From: Xanthomonas sp. GPE 39
GTDB taxonomy: Bacteria > Pseudomonadota > Gammaproteobacteria > Xanthomonadales > Xanthomonadaceae
DNA: 64,000 nucleotides
Assembly (NCBI RefSeq): GCF_000963005.1
Contig: NZ_JZHZ01000007.1
Location: forward strand, 1,525,133-1,589,132
Reading direction: 5' to 3'
In this document: positions 16,671 through 27,238 of the stretch, piece by piece
Layout: every line of letters begins with the position of its first letter
Numbering within the stretch: position 1 is the stretch's first letter
Notes under the pieces: generated by a model
What the model saw: only the letters and a program-made list of their open reading frames with translations
Databases searched by the model: none
Told to the model about the DNA's origin: nothing
Translations under genes and position numbers: made by a program

Positions 16671-17860
16671 CGGTTGGTGTCCTCGTGTGTTGCAGTCGCC
16701 CGCTGCGCCAGACGGCGCTCCAGCGGGGCATCGGTGGTGGCGATCACGGCCCCGCCTAGGCACTCTTCGCCCTGGTACAGCACCAGGGATTGTCCCGGCG
16801 TCACGGCCCGTTGCGGACGCTCGAAGCGTACCGTCAGGGTGCCATCGTCGCTGACTTCGACCATGCACGGTTCGTCGGCCTGCCGGTAGCGGGTTTGCGC
16901 ACGACATGCGAAATGCCGCGCTGGTGGCGCGCCGGCAATCCAATGCGCGTTTTCCGAGCGCAGTTGCGTGGCCATCAGATGGGGGCTGTCGCGGTCCTGG
17001 TCGACGTACAGCACATTGCGCGCCACATCTTTGCCGATCACGTACCACGGCGCTGCGGCCCGACCGCGCACACCGCCGATGTTCAGGCCTTCGCGCTGGC
17101 CCAGGGTGAAATAGAACACGCCGGGGTGCTCGGCCACGATGTGCTCGTGCGGGTCGCGGATCTCTCCGCGCCGGGCCGGCAGGTAGCGGCTCAGGAATGT
17201 GCGGAAGTCGCGTTCGCCGATGAAACAGATGCCAGTGGAGTCCTTCTTGGCGTGGGTCGGCAAACCCGCTTGGCGGGCGATGCGTCGCACCTGTTCCTTG
17301 GGCAGCTCGCCTACAGGGAAGAGGGTCGCAGCGAGTTGCGCCTGGCCCAGCTGGTGCAGGAAATAGCTTTGGTCCTTGTTGCGATCCAGCCCGCGCAGCA
17401 GCCGCCAACGACGATCAGTAAATGTCACCCGCGCATAGTGGCCTGTCGCGATGCGCTCGGCGCCAAGGTCGCGTGCCGCGTCCAGGAAATGCTTGAATTT
17501 GACCTCGCGATTACACAGCACGTCCGGATTGGGAGTGCGCCCGGCGGCGTATTCGGCCAGGAAGTGCGCGAATACGCCTTGCCAGTACTCCTTTGAGAAG
17601 TCGCGAAAATGGAATGGAATGCCGAGCATGCCGCAGACCGCCACCGCATCGCGTCGGTCGGTCTCGGCGCGGCATGCGCTCGCTTTCGGTTTCCCGCTTT
17701 CGGCGTCGCTCGCTCCTTCTTGCGCATCGACGCTGCCGTCGTCGGCCCAGTTCTGCATGAACAGTCCGGACACCGCGTGCCCCTGTTGCACCAGTTGCCA
17801 AGCCGCGACCGACGAATCCACCCCTCCTGAGACGCCGACCATGATGTGTGGTGCGCTCAT
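16667..17860 (-). CDS. mnmA: tRNA-specific 2-thiouridylase MnmA
   Basis: MnmA adds sulfur at U34 of tRNA for Lys, Glu and Gln. The 397-aa protein has the PP-loop GVSGGVDSS (9-17), the catalytic Cys in [12 protein letters not shown], and the second Cys in [10 protein letters not shown], so it should be active. The start at MSAPHIMVG is chosen because the further upstream frame lacks family sequence and the ATG overlaps the Nudix stop (ATGA). An oddity is an insertion of about 18 residues (44-61, Glu/Ala/Ser/Lys-rich) between the DGS and CRAE segments of the N-terminal domain, encoded by 17678-17731, which includes two copies of CGCTTTCGG on the plus strand. The insertion is in frame and at a surface loop by position. 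Confidence 0.95.
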   Translation of the reverse strand: MSAPHIMVGVSGGVDSSVAAWQLVQQGHAVSGLFMQNWADDGSVDAQEGASDAESGKPKASACRAETDRRDAVAVCGMLGIPFHFRDFSKEYWQGVFAHFLAEYAAGRTPNPDVLCNREVKFKHFLDAARDLGAERIATGHYARVTFTDRRWRLLRGLDRNKDQSYFLHQLGQAQLAATLFPVGELPKEQVRRIARQAGLPTHAKKDSTGICFIGERDFRTFLSRYLPARRGEIRDPHEHIVAEHPGVFYFTLGQREGLNIGGVRGRAAAPWYVIGKDVARNVLYVDQDRDSPHLMATQLRSENAHWIAGAPPARHFACRAQTRYRQADEPCMVEVSDDGTLTVRFERPQRAVTPGQSLVLYQGEECLGGAVIATTDAPLERRLAQRATATHEDTNR

Positions 17861-18318
17861 GCCAACTGTCGCACCAGGTCTAGTGGGTAGCGTTGCCCTG
17901 CAAGGAAATCGGCCACGGTCTGCCACACCAACGGACTGCGCCAGCGCGGTTGGGCGCTCTGCAACTCGGCCGGAGTCATCCAAAGCGCGCGCACGATACC
18001 GGTATCCAGCGGCCTGTGCGGGTGGTGTTCCAGCGGATCGGCAGCAAACGCGAAGCGTAGGTAATGGCGGCCGTTATCAGCCTTCCATTGGTAGGCACCG
18101 ATAAATGCGCTGGGGCGTACCTGCCAGCCGGTTTCTTCCAGCGTCTCGCGCACAGCGGCCTCCACCAGGCTCTCGTCTGGCTCCAGATGACCCGCAGGTT
18201 GGTTCAGTACCAACGCGCCGCCAATGGCTTCTTCCACCTGCAGCAGGCGGCCATCGTGCGCCACGATGGTCGCCACGGTCACATCCGGCTGCCAGTGGGA
18301 CGCTGCCAGTGTCGTCAC
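17857..18318 (-). CDS. Nudix hydrolase (NudJ-like)
   Basis: This 153-aa protein is a nucleotide phosphohydrolase of the Nudix family. The Nudix box runs from Gly43 to about residue 65 (GHLEPDE, then RETLEETG), complete with the metal-binding glutamates. In gammaproteobacteria the gene next to mnmA is commonly nudJ, a thiamine-pyrophosphate/nucleoside-triphosphate phosphatase, and the [20 protein letters not shown] style matches that subgroup. The GTG at 18318 is chosen for its AAGGA site eight bases upstream. The stop overlaps the mnmA start, so nudJ-mnmA-hflD form one operon. The exact substrate is inferred from context. Confidence 0.9.
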   Translation of the reverse strand: MTTLAASHWQPDVTVATIVAHDGRLLQVEEAIGGALVLNQPAGHLEPDESLVEAAVRETLEETGWQVRPSAFIGAYQWKADNGRHYLRFAFAADPLEHHPHRPLDTGIVRALWMTPAELQSAQPRWRSPLVWQTVADFLAGQRYPLDLVRQLA

Positions 18319-18447
18319 AACGCATCCTTGCGGTCGTTGAGTTCGGTATCCATCGCAATTGTCGAATGCATGCGAAGCGCCATCGGAGGGGAGAGAATTG
18401 TGCGGGCAGTGATGGCGATCGTCCAATCCGGCCGGACAGCGGGCGTA

Positions 18448-18453
18448 TATAAT
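18448..18453 (+). promoter_or_regulatory. Perfect -10 box close to the clpS start (possible leaderless mRNA)
   Basis: TATAAT at 18448-18453 ends only six bases before the clpS ATG at 18460. A transcript would begin at or within a base or two of the A of the ATG. No ribosome-binding sequence precedes the ATG, consistent with leaderless translation. The -35 region (18425-18430) is weak. Confidence 0.55.
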
Positions 18454-18459
18454 TGCGCT

Positions 18460-18780
18460 ATGCCCCGTAAGAATTCCCCTGAGCACGACCATGGCGTCAT
18501 GGTAGAGACCGGTAAGCCGGAGACTGCCCGCCCGCCGATGTACCAGGTGCTTTTGCTGAACGACGATTACACCCCGATGGAGTTCGTGGTGACCGTGTTA
18601 CAGCAGTTTTTCGCCTTGGATCTTGAGCGCGCCACCCAGGTGATGCTACATGTGCATACGCGCGGCCGCGGGGTGTGCGGCTTGTATACCCGTGAGGTGG
18701 CTGAATCCAAGGTGGCTCAGGTGAACGAGTTCTCGCGGATGAACCAGCACCCGCTGTTGTGTACGATGGAAAAAACCTGA
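18460..18780 (+). CDS. clpS: ATP-dependent Clp protease adaptor ClpS
   Basis: ClpS delivers N-degron substrates to ClpAP. The 106-aa protein has a short variable N-terminus and the ClpS core: [17 protein letters not shown], which forms the N-degron pocket, and [20 protein letters not shown], which contacts ClpA. The frame stays open upstream, but only the ATG at 18460 gives a family-length protein. It lacks a Shine-Dalgarno site and has a -10 box just upstream, so it may be translated from a leaderless mRNA. clpA follows after 127 bases. With Aat encoded nearby (21632-22369), both the N-degron-making and N-degron-reading steps are present. Confidence 0.96.
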   Translation: MPRKNSPEHDHGVMVETGKPETARPPMYQVLLLNDDYTPMEFVVTVLQQFFALDLERATQVMLHVHTRGRGVCGLYTREVAESKVAQVNEFSRMNQHPLLCTMEKT

Positions 18781-18907
18781 TAGTGCTAGGCGTATGTGAT
18801 CGGCCTGCAAGGACTTACTAACGCTGTCTGAACACACTGATCCGATACGGTTGTGGTAATTCGCAACTCAAGCCAAATATTGTCGGCAATAGACGTCGGA
18901 GTGAATC

Positions 18908-21193
18908 ATGTTCAGCAAAGATCTAGAGCAGACCATCGGCCAGTGCTACAAGCGCGCCAGGGAAGCCCGTCACGAATTCATGACGGTCGAACACCTGCTA
19001 CTGGCTTTGCTCGATAATCCCTCTGCGCAAGCTGTGCTCAAGGCATGTGGAGCGGACGTTGATCGCCTGCGCAACGATCTGGAACAAGCCATCGACGCCT
19101 CGGTGGCGCGGCTTGCCGAAGATGACGGTCGCGATACCCAGCCGACGCTGGGATTCCAGCGGGTTCTGCAGCGTGCCGTCTACCACGTGCAGTCCTCCGG
19201 CAAGAAAGAAGTCACTGGCGCCAATGTGCTGGTTGCGATCTTCGGCGAGAAGGACTCGCATGCGGTGTATTTCCTGAACCAACAGGACATCACCCGGCTG
19301 GATATCGTCAATTACCTTTCCCACGGCATCGCCAAAATGGGCGAAGAGGGCGAACATGCTGCGCCATCCGTCGATGGAGAAGCCAGAAGCGAAGTGGGCG
19401 AGGGCGAGCCTAAAGGCGATGCGCTTGCCGAGTTCGCCACCAATCTGAACGAACAGGCGCGCAATGGTCGGATCGATCCTCTGGTCGGCCGTGCCGACGA
19501 GATCGAGCGCACCATCCAGGTGCTATGCCGCCGTCGCAAGAACAACCCGCTCTACGTGGGTGAGGCGGGTGTCGGTAAGACCGCGATCGCTGAAGGCTTG
19601 GCCAAGCGCATCGTCGAAGGCAGCGTGCCCGAGGTGCTGGCCGATGCGGTGATCTTTTCTCTGGACCTGGGCGCCCTGGTCGCCGGTACCAAGTACCGTG
19701 GCGATTTCGAAAAACGCCTCAAGGGAGTGTTGAGTGCGTTGAAGAAGGTGCCCAATGCGGTGCTGTTCATCGACGAAATCCACACCATCATCGGTGCTGG
19801 CTCGGCATCCGGCGGCACCATGGATGCCTCCAACCTGATCAAGCCAGCGCTATCATCGGGCGAATTGCGTTGCATTGGCTCGACCACCTTTCAGGAATAT
19901 CGCGGCATCTTCGAGAAGGACCGGGCGCTGGCTCGACGCTTCCAAAAGATCGACATCGTCGAGCCGACGGTGGGCGAAACCTTTGAAATTCTGCAAGGCC
20001 TCAAGCCCAAGTATGAGGCGCATCATGGCGTGACCTACGCCGATGAAGCGCTGCAGGCAGCCGTTGACCTATCGGTCAAGCACATCGGCGACCGCTTGCT
20101 ACCGGACAAGGCAATCGACGTGATCGATGAGGCCGGCGCGCGGCAGCGGCTGCTGCCGGAGGGTGAGCGCAAGGAATTGATCGACATCGAGGAGATCGAA
20201 ACCATCGTCGCCAAGATGGCGCGGATCCCGGCCAAGCAGGTCAGCGCCACCGACAAGGACGTGCTGCAGCACCTGGAGCGCAACCTCAAGATGGTGATCT
20301 TCGGTCAGGACCCGGCCATCGAGACACTGGCGTCGTCGATCAAGTTGGCGCGTTCGGGCCTGAGCAATCCGGAGAAGCCGATTGGCAATTTCCTGTTTGC
20401 CGGTCCCACTGGCGTCGGCAAGACCGAGGTGACCAAGCAACTGGCGCTGCAGTTGGGGATCGAACTGGTGCGCTTCGACATGTCCGAGTACATGGAGCCG
20501 CATTCGATCAGCCGGCTGATCGGCGCTCCTCCAGGCTATGTCGGTTTCGACCAAGGGGGCCTGCTGACCGAGAAAATCGTCAAGACACCGCACTGCGTGC
20601 TGTTGCTGGACGAGGTGGAGAAGGCCCATCCGGACATCTTCAACATCCTGTTGCAGGTCATGGACCGCGGCATGTTGACCGATACCAACGGACGCGAGGC
20701 CAACTTCAAGAACGTGATCCTGGTGATGACCACCAATGCCGGCGCGACCCAGGCCTCGCGGCGCTCGATCGGTTTCACTCAGCAGGATCACTCCACCGAC
20801 GCGATGGAGATCATCCGCCGCAGCTTCACGCCGGAATTCCGCAATCGTCTGGACGCTGTTGTGCAGTTCGAAGCGCTGGCCTTCAACCACATCCTGCGCG
20901 TCGTCGATAAGTTTGTGATCGAACTAGAGATGCTGTTGCAGGAAAAGCATGTCTCCTTGTCGGCCACGCCAACCGCGCGCGACTGGCTGGCCCAGCACGG
21001 CTTCGACCCATTGATGGGGGCACGCCCGATGTCACGCTTGATCCAGGACAAGATCAAGCGTCCATTGGCCGACGAGTTGCTGTTCGGCAAGCTGGTCAAT
21101 GGCGGTCGTGTCACCATCGACGTTCGCGATGGCGAGCTGGTGGTGGACACACAGGCCGAGCCGGAGCGCCTGCTGCCGGCGACGGTGGACTGA
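18908..21193 (+). CDS. clpA: ATP-dependent Clp protease ATP-binding subunit ClpA
   Basis: ClpA is the AAA+ unfoldase that feeds ClpP. The 761-aa protein has the Clp N-domain (1-145, beginning MFSKDLEQTIGQCY). The first AAA+ module has Walker A GEAGVGKTA and Walker B VLFIDEIHTI; the second has GPTGVGKTE, LLLDEVEKAH and a C-terminal D2-small domain with FDPLMGARPM. The size and order match ClpA rather than ClpB, since no long middle coiled coil is present. It sits directly downstream of clpS and is followed by a bidirectional hairpin terminator shared with convergent infA. Confidence 0.97.
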   Translation: MFSKDLEQTIGQCYKRAREARHEFMTVEHLLLALLDNPSAQAVLKACGADVDRLRNDLEQAIDASVARLAEDDGRDTQPTLGFQRVLQRAVYHVQSSGKKEVTGANVLVAIFGEKDSHAVYFLNQQDITRLDIVNYLSHGIAKMGEEGEHAAPSVDGEARSEVGEGEPKGDALAEFATNLNEQARNGRIDPLVGRADEIERTIQVLCRRRKNNPLYVGEAGVGKTAIAEGLAKRIVEGSVPEVLADAVIFSLDLGALVAGTKYRGDFEKRLKGVLSALKKVPNAVLFIDEIHTIIGAGSASGGTMDASNLIKPALSSGELRCIGSTTFQEYRGIFEKDRALARRFQKIDIVEPTVGETFEILQGLKPKYEAHHGVTYADEALQAAVDLSVKHIGDRLLPDKAIDVIDEAGARQRLLPEGERKELIDIEEIETIVAKMARIPAKQVSATDKDVLQHLERNLKMVIFGQDPAIETLASSIKLARSGLSNPEKPIGNFLFAGPTGVGKTEVTKQLALQLGIELVRFDMSEYMEPHSISRLIGAPPGYVGFDQGGLLTEKIVKTPHCVLLLDEVEKAHPDIFNILLQVMDRGMLTDTNGREANFKNVILVMTTNAGATQASRRSIGFTQQDHSTDAMEIIRRSFTPEFRNRLDAVVQFEALAFNHILRVVDKFVIELEMLLQEKHVSLSATPTARDWLAQHGFDPLMGARPMSRLIQDKIKRPLADELLFGKLVNGGRVTIDVRDGELVVDTQAEPERLLPATVD

Positions 21194-21273
21194 GGTCAAA
21201 GCTGCGCCAGCGACGACAGCAAATCCGTTGTCGCTGCGCTAGCTTCCCGGTTGGCGTGTGATGTCGCAGACGT

Positions 21274-21300
21274 GAAAAGGCGGCCGCCGGCCGCCTTTTC
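21274..21300. terminator. Bidirectional terminator between clpA and infA
   Basis: A perfect 12-base-pair stem, GAAAAGGCGGCC with GGCCGCCTTTTC and a GCC loop, lies between the convergent stops of clpA (21193) and infA (21320). The A4/T4 flanks give a U-rich end in both directions, as expected for a shared intrinsic terminator. Confidence 0.9.
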
Positions 21301-21319
21301 GCTATCCGCGCCGCAGGGA

Positions 21320-21538
21320 TTACTTCATGCGGTAGGTGATCCGACCCTTGGTCAGGTCGTAAGGCGTCATCTCGACCTTCACCCGGTCGCCGGTGAGGAT
21401 GCGGATGTAATTCTTGCGCATGCGTCCGGAGATGTGGGCGATGATCTCGTGGCCGTTTTCCAGCTTGACCCGGAAGGTGGTGTTGGGCAGCGTCTCGCTG
21501 ACGGTGCCTTCGAATTCGATGGAGTCGTCTTTCGACAT
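21320..21538 (-). CDS. infA: Translation initiation factor IF-1
   Basis: IF-1 occupies the ribosomal A site during initiation. The 72-aa protein is a single S1/OB-fold domain with the usual IF-1 features: [54 protein letters not shown]. The length is exactly that of the family, with the start at 21538. It is flanked by clpA (convergent) and aat (upstream, same strand), the standard gammaproteobacterial arrangement. Confidence 0.98.
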   Translation of the reverse strand: MSKDDSIEFEGTVSETLPNTTFRVKLENGHEIIAHISGRMRKNYIRILTGDRVKVEMTPYDLTKGRITYRMK

Positions 21539-21631
21539 GTAATCCTGTGCGATTCGTGTGCGGCCAATGGCCTTAAGAGCGGGAATTCTACTCGCCCTGC
21601 TCGGGTCATGCAAAGTTTGCGTTAATCCCGC

Positions 21632-22369
21632 TCAGGCGCCGGCAATGTCTATCACTGCCAGATCCCCGAATCGCTGGGTCCACGATGCAGTTTCGGTGGA
21701 TGCCGCGACGAGCGGCGCGATCTCGGCGAGAAATCGCGCACGCGGCCATTTCTCGGCACCCAGGCTGAGTAGGTGCGGATTTTCCACTTGCGCATCGATC
21801 AGCGGCCAGCCCCATTCGTGCAGACGCATCGCCAGTGCCGCCAGGGCCACCTTGGAGCCACCGCTATGCGCACTGAACATGCTCTCGCCGAAGAACATGC
21901 GCCCGCGTGCCACCCCATAGAGACCACCGACCAGTGTAGTGCCATCGAAGACTTCCACCGAATGGGCATGTCCGTCACGGTGCAGGGTCACGTAAGCGTC
22001 GCGCATTTGCGTGGTGATCCAGGTGCCATCCTGGCCGGGCCGGGGTGTCTGCGCGCAGGCGTCGATCACCTGCGCAAAGGCGGTGTCGGCACGGACAACC
22101 CAGGGCGACTGCCGTAGCCAGCGACGCAAGCGCGAGGACAGCCGCACCCCGTCGCTGCGGAACACCGTGCGCGGATCAGGGCTCCACCACAGGATAGGTT
22201 GGCCGTCGGAGTACCAGGGGAAGATGCCGTGCGCATAAGCGGCGAGCAGGCGTGTGGGGGTCAGGTCGCCACCGAGCGCGAGTAATCCGTCCGGATTGCG
22301 CAAGGCCCGTTCAGGTGGCGGGAACGGAGCGGTGGGGTCTGCTTCCAGTAGGACGGGAAGACGGGGCAC
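21632..22369 (-). CDS. aat: Leucyl/phenylalanyl-tRNA-protein transferase
   Basis: Aat transfers Leu or Phe from tRNA to proteins with N-terminal Arg or Lys, creating N-degrons read by ClpS-ClpAP. The 245-aa product shows the family signature segments: FPPPERALRNPDGLLALGG-like N-terminal motif, GIFPWYSDGQPILWWSPDPR, and GLYGVARGRMFFGESMFS. A GTG at 22369 is chosen because it gives the usual start LPVLLEADP; the frame continues upstream without conserved sequence. The gene precedes infA with about 90 bases between. Confidence 0.95.
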   Translation of the reverse strand: MPRLPVLLEADPTAPFPPPERALRNPDGLLALGGDLTPTRLLAAYAHGIFPWYSDGQPILWWSPDPRTVFRSDGVRLSSRLRRWLRQSPWVVRADTAFAQVIDACAQTPRPGQDGTWITTQMRDAYVTLHRDGHAHSVEVFDGTTLVGGLYGVARGRMFFGESMFSAHSGGSKVALAALAMRLHEWGWPLIDAQVENPHLLSLGAEKWPRARFLAEIAPLVAASTETASWTQRFGDLAVIDIAGA

Positions 22370-22392
22370 TGTGAGTAACCTGGATGACCGGC

Positions 22393-23517
22393 TCAGCCGT
22401 CGTGGCGAAATGGCGAGGAGCGCTGCAGCGCCTGTGCCTGTTCGTGTACCGCCGTGCGCTCCTGTGCACACCAGTCTGCCAAAGGCGCGCGGAATCCGGG
22501 ATCGGCGATCCAGTGGCGGCTGCGAACCAGGCGCGGCAGAAAGCCACGGGCGATCTTGTGCTGCCCCTGTGCGCCGGGCTCGAAGCGGGTCAATCCCTCG
22601 CGCAAGCAGTAGTCGATGCCCTGGTAGTAGCAGGTCTCAAAGTGCAGGCCTGGTAGGGGCGCGCCGCCCCAATAACGGCCGTACAAGGTATCGCCGCCAC
22701 GCAGGCAAATGGCTCCGGCCACTGCAATCCCTTCATGAATTGCTAAAAATATCAAAAGTTTGCGAGGAATTTCTCGTGCAAGATGTGAGAAGAATTCGAG
22801 CGTCAGTGCCGGCGAGTTGCCATAGTCCTCGAAGGTACGCAGATAGAACCCATGCATCGCCTGCAGATCGGCGGCCGTGGCCTCGTCGCCATGCACGACG
22901 CGGAACTCGATCCCCGCGCGCTGCACCTTGGCCCGCTCCTGGCGGATATTCTTGCGGTGTTTGTGATCCATCGCGCCCAGGTAATCGTCGAATTCAGTCC
23001 AGCCGGCGTCGTTATGCCATTGATATTGCACGTCGTGACGTGCCAGCCAGTCCTCGCCGAACGCAGCGTCTTCCTCGGTGCAATGAAAATTCACGTGCGC
23101 CGAGGACAGGCCGCTGCTTTCGGTCAGGGCCTGTATCGTCTCCAGCAGTTCCTGCCGCGTTAGTGCGTCGTTCGCCAACAGTCGTGGCCCGGTGACGGGC
23201 GAGTAAGGCACGGCGCACAGCCATTTGGGGAAATAGTTCTGGCCATAGCGCGCGTAGGCGTGTGCCCAGGCATGGTCGAACACGAATTCGCCGTGCGAGT
23301 TGCTCTTCAGATAACCCGGCGCGGCGGCGACCAAGGTGTCCCCGTCCCAGAGGGTGAGATGCAGCGGACTCCAGCCCCAGTCCGGGCGCAGGCAGCCGTG
23401 CCGTTCCAGCCCTTCAAGGAATGCATGGGTGACGAACGGGTTGCGACCGTCGTGCAGTGCGTCCCAAGCGGCTGCAGGCACCGCGTCGAGCTGGCGTAAC
23501 CAGCGCACCCGGCTCAT
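22393..23517 (-). CDS. GNAT-fold acyltransferase-like protein (DUF482/COG3146 family)
   Basis: The 374-aa cytoplasmic protein belongs to a conserved family related to GNAT and FemAB peptidyl-transferases (known from memory as DUF482). Family-like features are the N-terminal WDALHDGRNPFVTHAFLEGLE-type region, YFPKWLCAVPYSPVTGPRLL, the Glu/Lys-rich MDHKHRKNIRQER and the C-terminal GRYWGGAPLPGLHFETCYY segment, followed by FEPGAQGQHKIARGF. Its substrate is unknown. It lies 23 bases upstream of the aat start on the same strand and may be co-transcribed with aat. No signal peptide is present. Confidence 0.85.
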   Translation of the reverse strand: MSRVRWLRQLDAVPAAAWDALHDGRNPFVTHAFLEGLERHGCLRPDWGWSPLHLTLWDGDTLVAAAPGYLKSNSHGEFVFDHAWAHAYARYGQNYFPKWLCAVPYSPVTGPRLLANDALTRQELLETIQALTESSGLSSAHVNFHCTEEDAAFGEDWLARHDVQYQWHNDAGWTEFDDYLGAMDHKHRKNIRQERAKVQRAGIEFRVVHGDEATAADLQAMHGFYLRTFEDYGNSPALTLEFFSHLAREIPRKLLIFLAIHEGIAVAGAICLRGGDTLYGRYWGGAPLPGLHFETCYYQGIDYCLREGLTRFEPGAQGQHKIARGFLPRLVRSRHWIADPGFRAPLADWCAQERTAVHEQAQALQRSSPFRHDG

Positions 23518-23622
23518 GGCGATGGCCTGTGCGGCGGCTCTGCCCGCCGCAAGGGCAGGCAGATGCGGGTGCGCAGTAGTGCGGCAGGAGTCCGTCGCAT
23601 TCGGCTAGCGCGTGGGGCTGAC

Positions 23623-24684
<1,062 letters not shown>

Positions 24685-24880
24685 TCAAGCTGTGCTGTGG
24701 AAACGCTGCGGCATGCAGTGCCATGACGCCAGCGCTTGCGTTCGCGTGCATGTTCGCCGATCCATGGCGGGCACATTGCTCTTGGTAGGGGAGCGTGACT
24801 CAGAGGGCTGCTGCTGAAATTCTGAGTAGAGTCGTTTACTATCAAGCACTAACGGTATATTTCTAAGGTCTGGTTATAGC

Positions 24881-27238
24881 GTGGCGAAGCAGGTTCCGGA
24901 ACGCGGTAAATCCCAGGGCGGCAATGCGCCAGCACGCAAGCAGGCCGCCGCTCCCAACCCGCGTCGGCAAAAGCTATGGCGCGATCTGGCACTGATCGCC
25001 ATTGCGCCATTGTTGCTGTATCTGCTAGCCAGTCTGGCGACATATTCGGTAGCCGATCCAGGGTGGTCGCATACTGGCAGCGTGGTCGCGCCGGTCCACA
25101 ACATGGGCGGTAGGTTCGGTGCCTGGATCGCCGACATGCTGTTGCAACTGTTCGGCTATGTGGCGTTCCTGCTGCCAGTGGTGATCGGTGCGATTTCCTG
25201 GATCGCGCTGTTTGGGATGGACCGCGATGGCGATGATGAGGCCGACCTGGGTCCCGCGTTACGCTTGGTCGGCATCGTCGGTTTGATGATCGCCGCGACC
25301 GGATTGCTACACCTGCGCTTATTCGCCGGCGATGTAGGCGTGGCTGGCGGCATCCTTGGCAAGCTGGTGGGCAATTCGCTGGCGGCGGGTTTCGGCGCGC
25401 TCGGCGCCAACCTGTTCGTGCTGGTTCTACTGCTGGTCTCGATCACCTTGGCCACCGGCCTGTCCTGGTTCGCCCTGATGGATCGCATCGGCAAAGCGGT
25501 GATGACGCTACCGGCGCTGGCCCGGCGTGGCACTCAGCAGGCCAACGAATGGCAGCAGACCCGCGCCATGCGCGAGGAACGCGAGGAAGTCCGCAAGGTC
25601 GATGCGGTGCAGCGTGCCAAGCGCGAGCCGGTCAAGATCGAGCCGCCACCGACGCCAGTGGTGGAGAAGAGCGACCGCGCCAAGCGCGAGCAGCAGATTC
25701 CCCTGTTCCATGGCACCGGCGGCGATGCGTCGGGCCTGCCGCCGCTGGCCTTGCTGGACGATCCCAAACCCCAGGCCAAGGGCTATTCCGAGGAGACTCT
25801 GGAAACCCTATCGCGGCAGATCGAGTTCAAGCTCAAGGACTTCCGTATCGACGCACAGGTGGTCGGCGCCTATCCGGGGCCAGTGATCACCCGCTTCGAG
25901 ATCGAACCGGCGGCAGGGATCAAGGTCAGCCAGATCAGCTCCCTGGATAAAGACATCGCCCGCGGCCTGTCGGTGAAGTCGGTCCGCGTGGTCGACGTGA
26001 TTCCGGGCAAGTCGGTGATCGGCCTGGAAATTCCCAACGTCAGCCGCGAGATGATTTACCTCAGCGAGCTGTTGCGTTCCAAGGAATACGACAAATCGAC
26101 CAGTCCGTTGACTTTGGCGCTGGGCAAGGACATCGCCGGGCGCCCGACCGTGGCGGATTTGGCGCGCATGCCGCATTTGCTGGTCGCCGGCACCACCGGC
26201 TCGGGCAAGTCGGTGGCGGTGAATGCGATGGTGCTGAGCCTGCTGTACAAGGCCTCGGCCAAGGAACTGCGGATGCTGATGATCGACCCGAAGATGCTCG
26301 AACTGAGCGTCTACCAGGGTATCCCGCACCTGCTGGCACCGGTGGTCACCGATATGAAGGAGGCCGCCAACGGCCTGCGCTGGTGCGTGGCGGAGATGGA
26401 GCGCCGCTACAAGCTGATGAGCGCGGTCGGGGTCCGCAACCTGGCCGGCTTCAATAAGAAGGTCAAGGATGCCGAGGAGGCTGGGCAACCGTTGATGGAT
26501 CCGCTGTTCAAGCCCAATCCGGATCTTGCAGAGGCGCCACGGCCGCTGGACACGTTGCCGTTCATCGTCATTTTTATCGACGAATTCGCCGACATGATGA
26601 TGATCGTCGGCAAAAAGGTCGAGGAGTTGATCGCGCGTCTGGCGCAGAAGGCGCGTGCCGCTGGCATCCATCTGATCCTGGCGACCCAGCGGCCATCGGT
26701 AGATGTGATTACCGGCCTGATTAAGGCCAATATCCCGACCCGGATTGCCTTCCAGGTCAGTTCCAAGATCGATTCGCGCACCATCCTCGACCAGTCCGGT
26801 GCCGAAACCCTGCTGGGCCATGGCGACATGTTGTACCTGCCGCCTGGCACGGCGATGCCGGACCGCGTGCATGGCGCCTTCGTCAGTGACGAAGAGGTGC
26901 ACCGGGTGGTCGAGCATCTCAAGGCCAGTGGCCCGGTCGACTATATCGAAGGCGTGCTCGACGAAGTCCAGATCATGGGCGACGGCACCGTGGTCGGCGC
27001 GACGGGCTTGCCCGAAAGCAGCGCAAGCGGTGGCGACGAATCCGATCCGCTGTACGACGAAGCGTTGCGCATCGTCACCGAGACCCGGCGCGCCTCGATC
27101 TCCGGCGTGCAGCGGCGGCTGAAGATCGGCTACAACCGCGCTGCGCGGCTGATCGAGGCGATGGAAGCGGCCGGCGTGGTCAGCCCGCCCGAACATAACG
27201 GCGACCGCAGTGTGCTGGCGCCGCCGCCGCCGAAGTGA
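24881..27238 (+). CDS. ftsK: DNA translocase FtsK
   Basis: FtsK anchors at the division septum and pumps chromosome ends toward dif for XerCD resolution. The 785-aa protein starts with GTG, has a basic N-terminus and four membrane segments (about 38-60, 85-110, 120-150, 170-195). A charged linker shorter than in E. coli follows, then the alpha and beta motor domains with Walker [12 protein letters not shown] and Walker [15 protein letters not shown]-terminal winged-helix gamma domain ([15 protein letters not shown]) reads KOPS sites. The stop codon overlaps the GTG of the next gene. Confidence 0.96.
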   Translation: MAKQVPERGKSQGGNAPARKQAAAPNPRRQKLWRDLALIAIAPLLLYLLASLATYSVADPGWSHTGSVVAPVHNMGGRFGAWIADMLLQLFGYVAFLLPVVIGAISWIALFGMDRDGDDEADLGPALRLVGIVGLMIAATGLLHLRLFAGDVGVAGGILGKLVGNSLAAGFGALGANLFVLVLLLVSITLATGLSWFALMDRIGKAVMTLPALARRGTQQANEWQQTRAMREEREEVRKVDAVQRAKREPVKIEPPPTPVVEKSDRAKREQQIPLFHGTGGDASGLPPLALLDDPKPQAKGYSEETLETLSRQIEFKLKDFRIDAQVVGAYPGPVITRFEIEPAAGIKVSQISSLDKDIARGLSVKSVRVVDVIPGKSVIGLEIPNVSREMIYLSELLRSKEYDKSTSPLTLALGKDIAGRPTVADLARMPHLLVAGTTGSGKSVAVNAMVLSLLYKASAKELRMLMIDPKMLELSVYQGIPHLLAPVVTDMKEAANGLRWCVAEMERRYKLMSAVGVRNLAGFNKKVKDAEEAGQPLMDPLFKPNPDLAEAPRPLDTLPFIVIFIDEFADMMMIVGKKVEELIARLAQKARAAGIHLILATQRPSVDVITGLIKANIPTRIAFQVSSKIDSRTILDQSGAETLLGHGDMLYLPPGTAMPDRVHGAFVSDEEVHRVVEHLKASGPVDYIEGVLDEVQIMGDGTVVGATGLPESSASGGDESDPLYDEALRIVTETRRASISGVQRRLKIGYNRAARLIEAMEAAGVVSPPEHNGDRSVLAPPPPK

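Noticed and set aside
25808..27196. 462-codon minus-strand frame
   Set aside because: Antisense to ftsK; sequence is an Asp/His/Arg-rich shadow with no domain.
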